Shown in pieces: positions 57,415 to 64,000 of a DNA stretch of 64,000 bases. This stretch comes from Microbacterium sp. MF43 (GTDB lineage Bacteria; Actinomycetota; Actinomycetes; Actinomycetales; Microbacteriaceae), in assembly GCF_012847295.1 (NCBI RefSeq), contig NZ_JABBDY010000004.1:310001-374000 (forward strand). Direction: 5' to 3'. Each line of letters opens with the position of its first letter. The stretch's first letter is position 1. The notes beneath the pieces were generated by a model that was not told the origin of the DNA, did not search any database, and saw nothing but the letters and a program-made list of their open reading frames with translations. The position numbers and the translations under genes were made by a program.

Positions 57415-57642
57415 ATGAGCACACTGGATCACACGGTGACGCAGAGCCTTTCGCACACGTTCGTCACCCCGGCGCAGGTGGTCGCGATGCTTCCGGGCAT
57501 CACCCTGCGCACCCTCTCGATGTGGCGCTACCGCCAGATCGGGCCGCCGTATCGAAAGCTCGGCGCCCGGATCGTCTACCCGCTCGACGAACTGGATGAC
57601 TGGGTCGAAGCGCGGGCACACGGCTCGAATACGAGGCGGTGA
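57415..57642 (+). CDS. Excisionase-like MerR/HTH_17 protein
   Basis: A 75-residue protein with a winged helix: FVTPAQVVAMLPGITLRTLSMWRYRQIGPPYRKLGARIVYPLDELDDWV, the usual AlpA/excisionase plan. GGAGGTCGAG precedes the ATG. Divergent from the integrase unit, it may act as recombination directionality factor and as repressor of the shared region. Confidence 0.85.
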   Translation: MSTLDHTVTQSLSHTFVTPAQVVAMLPGITLRTLSMWRYRQIGPPYRKLGARIVYPLDELDDWVEARAHGSNTRR

Positions 57643-57645
57643 GTC

Positions 57646-57900
57646 ATGACCAGCGTGACCGTCTACTCCGCAGGGCCGGCGTGTGTTCAATGCCGGCAGA
57701 CCTTCAAGCACCTGGAACGCCGCGGCGTTGACTTCACCGAGGTTGACCTGCGCGCCACGGTCGCTGCTCTCGAGTACGTCACCGATCAGCTCGGCTACTC
57801 GCAGGCACCGGTTGTCGTCGTCGATGACGAGCCGGAGAACCATTGGTACGGATTCCGACCCGATCTGATCGACCGCCTCGCGATCGGCAGAGCATCATGA
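57646..57900 (+). CDS. NrdH-like glutaredoxin
   Basis: An 84-residue redoxin with the active site CVQC at residues 13-16 (VTVYSAGPACVQCRQTFKHL) and the APVVVVDDE segment, similar to NrdH, electron donor to class Ib ribonucleotide reductase. No reductase gene is near. Such genes are common in actinophages and their relatives. It starts 3 nt after the excisionase stop and overlaps the next gene by 4 nt. Confidence 0.88.
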   Translation: MTSVTVYSAGPACVQCRQTFKHLERRGVDFTEVDLRATVAALEYVTDQLGYSQAPVVVVDDEPENHWYGFRPDLIDRLAIGRAS

Positions 57901-58913
57901 GTGGCACGTCCAACGAGGGCGTGAAGCGCCATGGTTCGGAGCGGAAGAAGTGGTTGCCGCACACGGACGCGCAACGCGAGCGGCGCCGCCTCACCAACCA
58001 AGCGTGGCGTGCACGCAACCGCGATCACGTGCGGGCCGAGGGGCGGAGGTGGCGAGAAGAGAACCTCGAGAAGGCTCGCGAGCTCAACCGACTCTCCATG
58101 CAGAGACAGAGCCGGAAGCACAAGCGCGAGGTTGCTCGACGTGAACGGAAGAGGACCTACGCGCGAAAGTACTACGCGAACAATCGCGACCGAATACTGG
58201 CTCAGCACAAGGCGGCGCGGGTCCGAAGCCAGGCCGCGGATCCTGACCGCTACCGCGAGATGGCATACGCCCGGACCGTCCGATGGCGGGACAGTCATCG
58301 CGACGCGCTGAACCAGACACAGCGCGACAGAAGGCGGGCAAACCCGCAGGCGGCCGCAGAGAGTTCAAGGCGCTACTACGAGAAGAACCGCGAGCAGGTG
58401 CTCCAACGAAAGCGCGAGCGGTACGCAGAGAATCACGAGTTGGCTCGAGCCAAGTCCAACGCGTACTACGCACGAGAGGCCCGCCGTCGCACCGCCGGGC
58501 TTCCCCCGCGACGGTTACACCGGGCGAGCCCTGCGGATCGTGTTGCGAATGGCGTCGCCGCAGACGAGTTCTTCTCCCGGACCTACACCGGGCAAGCCCT
58601 CAACGAGATGCTGCTCGGCAGCAAGCAGCCCACACCTCCCGAGCTCCTCGCCGCATGGAAGCGGGATTGCCTCCGGGCACGCGCCGCACACCACCAAGCG
58701 ACCACAGAACCTGCAACTCCACCCAGCGCCCACGATGAACTGCGGATCGCGCGACTTGCGGCAAAGGCCGCAGAGGATGCCCGCCTGGACGCAATCGGAA
58801 GAGCGGTGAACGCGCGACTTCGAACCGAGCGCGCAAGAGCCGCGCTTCTGCCTGACCCCGCCGCTCCCCACCACGCCGGCTCGACCCCTAACGGTCCACA
58901 CATCACTCGCTGA
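57897..58913 (+). CDS. Highly basic repeat protein
   Basis: A 338-residue Arg-rich, largely helical protein. A degenerate unit of about 25-30 residues, resembling YYxxNRDxVLxxxRxRR, recurs in the first 220 residues (for example RNRDHVRAEGRRWREEN, YYANNRDRILAQHKAARVR, YYEKNREQVLQRKRERYAEN). Similar repeats precede HNH or endonuclease VII domains in phage proteins, but none is visible here. Nucleic-acid binding is likely; the function is unknown. Coupled to the NrdH-like gene by ATGA. Confidence 0.75.
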   Translation: MSGTSNEGVKRHGSERKKWLPHTDAQRERRRLTNQAWRARNRDHVRAEGRRWREENLEKARELNRLSMQRQSRKHKREVARRERKRTYARKYYANNRDRILAQHKAARVRSQAADPDRYREMAYARTVRWRDSHRDALNQTQRDRRRANPQAAAESSRRYYEKNREQVLQRKRERYAENHELARAKSNAYYAREARRRTAGLPPRRLHRASPADRVANGVAADEFFSRTYTGQALNEMLLGSKQPTPPELLAAWKRDCLRARAAHHQATTEPATPPSAHDELRIARLAAKAAEDARLDAIGRAVNARLRTERARAALLPDPAAPHHAGSTPNGPHITR

Positions 58914-58962
58914 GGCGGCGGACGCAAAGTTCAGCCGCAAGTCATTCCTCGAAAGGAACATC

Positions 58963-59217
58963 ATGATCGACCGAGCACACACCGAAACCACGCTCTGGCG
59001 GACCGCGGTGTCGGCATTCAGCTACTACCCGACCAAGCACGTCGACGAGCCGGGGTACACCGTCGGTGAGGACATCGAGTGGTGCCTGGAGCCGCTCAGC
59101 GAGGTCGATCAGGCCGTGCTGGCACGTCTCTCCGATCTCGTGGCGACCGCGATCGTGGACCCCACCGCACACCGGACTGAGCTGACGAAGGAATTGGAAC
59201 GCCTCGCCGATCGGTAG
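58963..59217 (+). CDS. Small acidic hypothetical protein
   Basis: An 84-residue soluble protein, acidic, without recognised motif. GAAAGGAAC precedes the ATG. It lies 49 nt past the basic repeat protein, probably in the same transcript. Confidence 0.65.
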   Translation: MIDRAHTETTLWRTAVSAFSYYPTKHVDEPGYTVGEDIEWCLEPLSEVDQAVLARLSDLVATAIVDPTAHRTELTKELERLADR

Positions 59218-59240
59218 ACGGGGCTGAGGAGGTGGTGGAG

Positions 59241-59453
59241 ATGCTGACGTTCGAGCCTACGGTGGCGATGATCGCGACCATCGTGTTGCCGTGCGCGGCA
59301 ATCATGGTCGGGGCTGCCACGCTGATCGCTGCTGTTCGTCGGCGGGGTCGCCGCGCCACGACCCTCGCCCTGATCTTCTCGGTCTGTGTGCTCGGGACGC
59401 TCGTCGCGGCCACCATCGTCGCTCACGTGGACGGACTCGTGCCCCCCGTCTGA
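59241..59453 (+). CDS. Small two-helix membrane protein
   Basis: A 70-residue protein with helices at about 7-30 and 40-62 separated by the basic turn RRRGRR. AGGAGG lies 8 nt before the ATG at 59241; GTG codons at 59232 and 59235 are too close to that site. Not recognised. Confidence 0.65.
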   Translation: MLTFEPTVAMIATIVLPCAAIMVGAATLIAAVRRRGRRATTLALIFSVCVLGTLVAATIVAHVDGLVPPV

Positions 59454-59464
59454 CTCGCCCTCCC

Positions 59465-60016
59465 TTACGCCGGTACCGAGAGGGCGCGCTGCACGGCGCT
59501 CGGGCTGACGCCGATGACGCGGGCGATGTGTGCAATCGAGCGGTGCTGGCGGCGCAACTCTTCCGCCACCGCTACGCGATCGGGGGTCATCACGGACGGC
59601 CGGCCCGGTCGTCGGCCCGCAGCCTCGGCTTGCAGCATCCCCTGACGTGTTCGCAATCCCGCCAGCCGCCGCCGGAGCCCCTCCAACGCGCCAAACACCT
59701 CGGCGGGATCGACCGGGCCGGCATCGGTGGACAGCGCGGGCTCGGCGAGCGAACGAAATGCGATCCCAAGACGACCCAGCTCGGTGATGGTCTGAACGAC
59801 CCGCGGAAGCGAGGATCCGAGCCGCGCCGCACTCGACACCAGCAGGATGTCACCGGGCTCGAGCGAGTGCAGTGGGCTTCCGTCATCCAATGGGCCATCG
59901 ACGACGCCCGGGTCGGTCAGAGTCACCGTGGCACCCGCCGTGGCCAGCTTCTCAAGGTCGGTGGTGAGGTCTTCGCCCGGCCACCATGGTCGCGAATATC
60001 CGATCAAGCGGGTCAT
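59465..60016 (-). CDS. Serine-recombinase-like protein without the catalytic serine
   Basis: A 183-residue protein with the resolvase/invertase fold and an intact C-terminal HTH (SIAHIARVIGVSPSAVQRAL). The N-terminal GYxRVS motif reads GYSRPW, so the catalytic Ser is W11. The LDRLGR motif is AARLGS: the first Asp and last Arg are lost, the middle Arg65 is kept. Strand exchange is unlikely; DNA binding may remain. The start overlaps the stop of the toxin-like gene by 4 nt (ATGA), so the two form one unit. Confidence 0.8.
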   Translation of the reverse strand: MTRLIGYSRPWWPGEDLTTDLEKLATAGATVTLTDPGVVDGPLDDGSPLHSLEPGDILLVSSAARLGSSLPRVVQTITELGRLGIAFRSLAEPALSTDAGPVDPAEVFGALEGLRRRLAGLRTRQGMLQAEAAGRRPGRPSVMTPDRVAVAEELRRQHRSIAHIARVIGVSPSAVQRALSVPA

Positions 60017-61173
60017 CGCGAGGGCCCGTCAGTACTCGGGGCTGGGGGCGTAGGAATAGTCGCGGGCGACTCTTGCACCAGCCCCGGCGCAGCCGGCCGG
60101 CGGAGCACGACCAGTTCGCTCGCGAGGCGACTCTCCAGGTCGGGTGTTACGACCGAGCCGGTGGGGATTCGAAGGTTCGGTACGACTTCTCGGAGCGCTG
60201 CTTCATGGAGTGCGACCAGATGTGGTCCCAGCTCTGGCAACGTCGATGAGGGTTGACGGGCGTATGCAGTCACTCGCTTCAGCTCGCTCAACCATTGAAC
60301 CGTTTGCAGGGTGGACATTGGGGTCCTGCTAGCTCTATTGAATGCTCGGATCGCCGAAGACCCGTCTACCTGATCGGCGGCGACGCCTCCGTCTCGGTCG
60401 AACACGGTCAGTCGGGCACCCGCAGCCCCTGCCTTTGCCAGCAGTGCGCGCGCTTCTTCCAGATCGCGATCGTGCTGCTCGACGGGGACTAGCTCTAACA
60501 GGCGCCTCTCGCGATCGCTCGATGCGTACGCCGACGCTACGGCCAGGAGGCTCTCCGCACGCCCTGTAGCGACGACTGCGACGTGCGTGCGGTAACCGAC
60601 CTGCCCGAATGTGGTCAGGATGCCTTCGGCCGCAGCCGCCGGTATCGGCCCGTCGAGGAGAAGCGAGAGTCGGTGCTCCCGGGCGTGCCGCATGCAAGCG
60701 ATCAACCACGAGGCCGACGTCGCGGCGACACGATCGGCGTCGACGTTCTCGTTCACCGCCCGCGGGACGAACGAGCGAAGCAGGCTGGCCGAGATCACCG
60801 CGATCCCGTCCGGGTTCTCGCCCCGGAGGTGGCTGATGGCGCGAGATCGGCCCGACCCCGGTTGCCCAGTGAGGAGAACCATGCGAGGCGTATCCGTCGG
60901 TCGTGCACCAGCGAAGACCGTCGGCAAGATGCGTTGCTCGAGGATCACTTGAGGGTCATCGCTCGTGCTCGCCGTCCCCGGCTGCGGGCCGGGTGCCGGG
61001 CCGAGGGAGTCAATCGTGGGGCGGTCGAACCCGTCCGCCTGGAGGACGTTCGCGCGATGGGCCACCGCACGACTCAGATCGGAATCTTCCGCGAGACCAT
61101 CGTCTGCAGCGCTGAGCGCGACGTCGTACGCGACGGCATCGCTGACTCGCCAGGCCGATGAATCGGGTCGCAT
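60013..61173 (-). CDS. Zeta-toxin-like P-loop protein
   Basis: A 386-residue protein. After about 95 residues of N-terminal region it has a zeta-toxin/kinase-type core: MVLLTGQPGSGRSRAI (P-loop with Arg instead of the usual Lys), then LLLDGP and the GYRTHVAVVATGRAESLLAVASAY stretch typical of zeta proteins. Zeta toxins phosphorylate cell-wall precursors. The K-to-R change may weaken ATP use. No epsilon antitoxin is visible; the overlapping recombinase-like gene takes its place. GGAGG lies 4 nt before the ATG at 61173. Confidence 0.65.
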   Translation of the reverse strand: MRPDSSAWRVSDAVAYDVALSAADDGLAEDSDLSRAVAHRANVLQADGFDRPTIDSLGPAPGPQPGTASTSDDPQVILEQRILPTVFAGARPTDTPRMVLLTGQPGSGRSRAISHLRGENPDGIAVISASLLRSFVPRAVNENVDADRVAATSASWLIACMRHAREHRLSLLLDGPIPAAAAEGILTTFGQVGYRTHVAVVATGRAESLLAVASAYASSDRERRLLELVPVEQHDRDLEEARALLAKAGAAGARLTVFDRDGGVAADQVDGSSAIRAFNRASRTPMSTLQTVQWLSELKRVTAYARQPSSTLPELGPHLVALHEAALREVVPNLRIPTGSVVTPDLESRLASELVVLRRPAAPGLVQESPATIPTPPAPSTDGPSR

Positions 61174-61552
61174 CACGCCTCCTTAGCCAAGTCTATCGGC
61201 CACCCGAAAAGGCTCATCCACGCATTTCGATTCGCCACGCCGCCTGGCTCGAAGATCGGTTGCCACCGCACTGAGATCCGAGGCGCAACTGACGCGCGAT
61301 GCCTCGCAAGTTGGTGGTGACCGCAACCTCTCTCCGACGGCGAGAGCGTAGCGGGGGCGGGGACGACTCCGTTCCTGTCGTTCGCTATTTGCAGACTCCG
61401 CTCTCCGCTGCGCTACGAGCTCCGCTTATCAACCGCTCACTCGGGCACTGCGTCATCCTCGCCCCGCATGATCAGCCGATTGTCGGAGCGAAGGTGAAGT
61501 CTGAGGGGCTCATCCGCCTGCCGTAGAGGCGTTGCCTGACGATCCACGGCTG
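61174..61552. other. Non-coding gap
   Basis: About 380 bp. The region upstream of 61173 must hold the promoter of the toxin-like unit. No convincing gene, repeat or RNA is seen. Confidence 0.4.
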
Positions 61553-61783
61553 CTAGCGAGGCGGGCCGATCCATTTATCGGGGTCGGTGCCGTACGTAGT
61601 GAGAAACGCATCGAGGTCACCGCGGTGGTACCACGACCGACTCGTGCCTTGGCGGCTGATCGGTTCGCCGACCCAGCTGCGCATCTGGAGGAACCAGTCC
61701 TTGGAGATCGGCTCAGTCAGTCGCTCGTTGAGGTAGTCGATGGCCTGGCTAGTGGTCATCTGGCCGGGGAACGCACGATGCAT
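61553..61783 (-). CDS. Small helix-turn-helix-type protein
   Basis: A 76-residue protein, MTTSQAIDYLNERLTEPISKDWFLQMRSWVG followed by SRSWYHRGDLDAFLTTY, the layout of small excisionase-like DNA-binding proteins: helix, turn, wing, and a last helix fitting LDAFL. Two starts are possible (61783 and 61759); neither has a strong ribosome site. It may act on this element. Confidence 0.6.
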   Translation of the reverse strand: MHRAFPGQMTTSQAIDYLNERLTEPISKDWFLQMRSWVGEPISRQGTSRSWYHRGDLDAFLTTYGTDPDKWIGPPR

Positions 61784-62037
61784 GCGACGAGGGTACTCGG
61801 CTGGTGACCGTAATCCGTCAGACGACGACCGACCGTGACCGACCTGGGCTTCCGCCCGATTATGACCGCACGTCGTCGTAGCGAGAGCTGAGTGCGACGC
61901 GGCAATATCTAGGATCCCCTTGCGGGCAGTGCGCGTTGGAGGCGTGCCGCGTGCAGCGCCGATCACGAAACATGCGGGGCGAAGACTTCCCTCGCGACCC
62001 CAAGGCCGCCCCGCATCTATCGGACTAGGGTCGAGGC

Positions 62038-62625
62038 ATGTCAGAAGCTGGCGGGAGGCTCCCCGGGATCTATCGGGTGGACGATGGCTCGCGTGTGTCG
62101 CAGGCGGACGCTCTGCAGGAGTGGGTTCCGATTGCGTTGAACGAACTGATCGACACGGCGCGGAAATATGACGGCTTGGTTACCTATAAGGAACTCGCAT
62201 TGCGCGTCCAAGAGGTGTCGGGGATCCGAACCCGAGTCCTCATCACGAACTGGATCGGCAAGCTGCTGGAGGAGGTGGCAGTACTTGCCAAGCAGAACGG
62301 CGAGCCTCCACTGACATCGCTCTGTGTTCACCAGGACGGCACGATCGGTGAAGGGTACGTGCGGGCGCCGAAGTCGGTCACAGACGCTCCGGAGAGCGAC
62401 ATCGAGTTCTACGCGGCCGGGCATCGGCTGCTCTGCTACAGGAAGTATGCGACGGATCTTCCGCCGGATGGCGGAACGCCGAATTTGACACCAGCGGAAC
62501 GAGAACGCAGAAGTCGACGAACGACGTCGCCCGCGGCTCCGAGTCCGACCTGCCCGAACTGTTTCGTAATCCTTCCCGCAGCCGGAGCGTGCGGCAACTG
62601 TGGATGGTCGCCGGTCGCTGGCTGA
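62038..62625 (+). CDS. Hypothetical protein with C-terminal zinc ribbon
   Basis: A 195-residue protein. Residues of about 30-110 contain VTYKELALRVQEVSGI and a segment PLTSLCVHQDGTIGEGYV that resembles a compact domain seen in many mobile-element and restriction-linked proteins. The C-terminus is a zinc ribbon, CPNC and CGNC. TCGAGG lies just before the ATG. The gene is the nearest neighbour of the Pycsar module, 432 nt upstream, and points the same way. No function is assigned. Confidence 0.7.
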   Translation: MSEAGGRLPGIYRVDDGSRVSQADALQEWVPIALNELIDTARKYDGLVTYKELALRVQEVSGIRTRVLITNWIGKLLEEVAVLAKQNGEPPLTSLCVHQDGTIGEGYVRAPKSVTDAPESDIEFYAAGHRLLCYRKYATDLPPDGGTPNLTPAERERRSRRTTSPAAPSPTCPNCFVILPAAGACGNCGWSPVAG

Positions 62626-63057
62626 CGCCGCCTCGCGTCTTGGATTGGATTGGGTGGGGGCGGGTGCCGGCAGTCGCGATCCGTATGCGGGCAACGGACG
62701 CAAGCGGGACCACACGGGCCGTCCTCAGGCCGTTCAGTCGGCATCCGTTTGCGCGCTCGGCACGTTTGGGGGATGTGCCCGGGCCGCCGATCCGCTTCCC
62801 TCCCTGCGTTGTCCTATGGCTTCCCGCGACCGGCACACCTCGGGCCAGCTCGAGTCCTACGCTCGCGCCATGGATGAGTCGAATGTGCACGGCGGTGGGG
62901 GCTTTGAAGCGTGGGCGGTTCAAGCTCCAACCGGCGCGAAAAGATGCTGTTCGTTCGTGATCTGCGGACGCGGGACGCTGCCGGGATCGACGAGGTAAGT
63001 GAACATCTCTTTGGGGAGTGTCGGTCGTCAGCGATACCTTGTGTGGCGGAGGCAGAC
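62626..63057. other. Non-coding gap before the Pycsar module
   Basis: About 430 bp. Frames in this stretch have no ribosome site or recognisable protein. A weak promoter TTGGGG (from about 63011), 16 nt, GATACC lies about 20 nt before the effector start. Confidence 0.4.
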
Positions 63058-63597
63058 GTGTTCAACCCAAAACGCGCGGCTGCAGAACGCGAAGCAGCGT
63101 TGCTGGAGCAAAAGCATCAGGCCGCGAAGCAGATGCTGGCAGAAGCCCGCGCGGATGTGGTTCAAGCCGACCATAAGGCGTCAATGGTGCTCGCTGCGCT
63201 CGGCATCGGTTTCGCCGCTGTGCTAGGCGGGCAACTCGCGGGCACGTTCGACTCGTCGTCACTTACGGATTTCGGCCAGTGGGTGTGGTGGGTCGGTGTC
63301 GTGCTCGCAATCCTTGCCGTCGCAGCTTCGGCGCTCGCAGTCTGGCCCCGCTTCACCACCAAGGACCACCCGCAGTTCGGAGTGATGTACTGGGGTCACG
63401 CCGCGCGCTACAAGTGCCTTCCTGACCTCGTTGAGGCATTCAAGAACTCGGACACGACGAGCCCGCAGCGAACACTCCACCAGTTCTGGCGCCTGTCCCG
63501 CTTGCTGCTCCTGAAGTACTCGCTCGTGCGAATCTCACTCATCCTCGCCGGAGCATCTGGACTCGCTCTCGGTGCCGCGACGATCGTCATTCGATAG
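63058..63597 (+). CDS. pycTM: Pycsar membrane effector (PycTM-like)
   Basis: A 179-residue membrane protein of the Pycsar effector family (formerly DUF5706). An N-terminal charged helix (about 7-36) leads into the family signature ADHKASMVLAALG (D38, K40), TM1 (about 43-60), TM2 (about 72-93), a central region with VMYWGHAARYKCLPDLVEAF, and a last helix (about 155-178). On binding a cyclic pyrimidine nucleotide such proteins are known to damage the membrane and stop infected cells. GTG at 63058 has GGAGG 5 nt upstream. The cyclase gene starts 10 nt downstream. Confidence 0.82.
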   Translation: MFNPKRAAAEREAALLEQKHQAAKQMLAEARADVVQADHKASMVLAALGIGFAAVLGGQLAGTFDSSSLTDFGQWVWWVGVVLAILAVAASALAVWPRFTTKDHPQFGVMYWGHAARYKCLPDLVEAFKNSDTTSPQRTLHQFWRLSRLLLLKYSLVRISLILAGASGLALGAATIVIR

Positions 63598-63607
63598 GCA
63601 GGGCGTC

Positions 63608-64000
63608 ATGACTCTCAGAGACGACCTACACGCATACGTCAAGAAGACTCACGCCGATCAATGGCAAGAGCGCAAAGGTCAGAAGGTCCCAGAACTTGGC
63701 GACCTCAAGTTCTCAACCGACGCCGTCAACCTCGACGCCACGGTCCTTTATGCCGACCTCGCGGACTCGACAAATTTGGTCGCCAACAATCCCAATTGGC
63801 TGGCCGCCGAGGTCTACAAGAACTACCTTTACTGCGCCGCGAAGATTATTCGCTCTAACGGCGGCTCGATCACGGCTTACGACGGTGACCGAGTGATGGC
63901 CGTCTTCATAGGCACGGACAAGAACACGAAAGCGGTCGACACGGCGCTCAAAATTCAGTGGTCGGTCGGAAACATCCTGCAGCCCGCCTTCGACAAGAAG
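63608..64000 (+). CDS. pycC: Pycsar pyrimidine nucleotide cyclase (PycC-like), 3' truncated by the window
   Basis: The first 131 residues of a class III nucleotidyl cyclase domain. ATVLYADLADSTNLV contains the first metal Asp (D50) and AYDGDRVMAVFIG the second (D94). The lead-in region and the FxG-K-T-A-L-K pattern after it resemble the pyrimidine cyclases of Pycsar anti-phage systems more than adenylate cyclases. It would make cCMP or cUMP when phage is sensed. The effector is directly upstream on the same strand. Base specificity cannot be read, and the C-terminal part lies outside the window. Confidence 0.82.
   Translation, partial: MTLRDDLHAYVKKTHADQWQERKGQKVPELGDLKFSTDAVNLDATVLYADLADSTNLVANNPNWLAAEVYKNYLYCAAKIIRSNGGSITAYDGDRVMAVFIGTDKNTKAVDTALKIQWSVGNILQPAFDKK

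Larger units (their letters stand above)
55462..64000. mobile_element. Integrated element at tRNA-Ser, right end outside the window
   Basis: From the tRNA-Ser 3' end to the window edge, gene content changes from housekeeping to integrase, excisionase-like HTH protein, NrdH-like redoxin, recombinase-like and toxin-like proteins, orphans and the Pycsar module. Gaps are wider and AT content rises toward the right. No structural phage, plasmid replication or conjugation gene is visible here, so the type of element is open. The second attachment repeat must lie to the right. Confidence 0.75.

Noticed and set aside
61299-61526. A 75-codon forward frame
   Set aside because: No ribosome site and no recognisable content; the upstream sequence is more likely the promoter region of the toxin-like unit.
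62600-62998. Overlapping short frames before the Pycsar effector
   Set aside because: Several frames overlap each other with no start signal or family resemblance; called non-coding.

Overview
The window comes from a high-GC actinobacterium, most likely a Microbacterium or close relative in the Microbacteriaceae. This rests on the GC-rich codon use, the conserved order tilS-hpt-ftsH-folE-folP-folB-folK-DUF3180-PH-PH-DUF2520-panC-lysS, DUF4192 and DUF3180 proteins, ClpC, and an ArgA-type acetyltransferase. It is an assignment from gene content and order, not from a marker-gene search.

Layout. 0-5 kb: the end of an ACT-domain protein, then two paralogous secreted LVIVD-repeat proteins flanking a DUF305 lipoprotein. 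5.5-5.9 kb: tRNA genes for Phe, Asp and Glu. 6-30.9 kb: conserved chromosomal core. It holds an M23 endopeptidase, pyrophosphatase, a long forward run with 4-nt overlaps (tilS, hpt, ftsH, folate genes, PH-domain membrane proteins, a panC-like gene, lysS), cardiolipin synthase, a DUF2975/XRE pair, clpC and argA. 31.2-38.1 kb: an amine-catabolic cluster (amine permease, glutamine synthetase-like ligase, gamma-glutamyl hydrolase, aldehyde dehydrogenase, SDR, FadR-type regulator). It fits gamma-glutamylation of an amino alcohol such as ethanolamine better than the classical Puu putrescine route. 38.1-51.3 kb: a sugar-acid island with an enolase-superfamily dehydratase, ROK regulator, GH35 beta-galactosidase, CUT1-type ABC importer without its ATPase, two Gfo/Idh/MocA oxidoreductases, a ketoglutarate-semialdehyde-type dehydrogenase and an FAH-fold dehydratase. 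Together these could form a Weimberg-like non-phosphorylative oxidative pathway ending at 2-oxoglutarate. 51.5-55.3 kb: radA, an SRPBCC protein, ldh and a class II amidotransferase.

55.37 kb to the right edge: an integrated element inserted at a tRNA-Ser(CGA) gene. It carries a tyrosine integrase, an excisionase-like HTH protein, a NrdH-like redoxin, a basic repeat protein, a zeta-toxin-like P-loop protein overlapping a serine-recombinase-like protein without its catalytic serine, and several orphans. At the right edge lies a two-gene Pycsar anti-phage module: a PycTM-type membrane effector followed by a class III pyrimidine nucleotide cyclase that is cut by the window boundary. This is the most notable system in the window.

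Across the chromosome the heptamer GGATGCC/GGCATCC recurs. It forms perfect or near-perfect inverted repeats in convergent, tandem and divergent gaps. All calls come from reading the sequence by eye; no database search was run.
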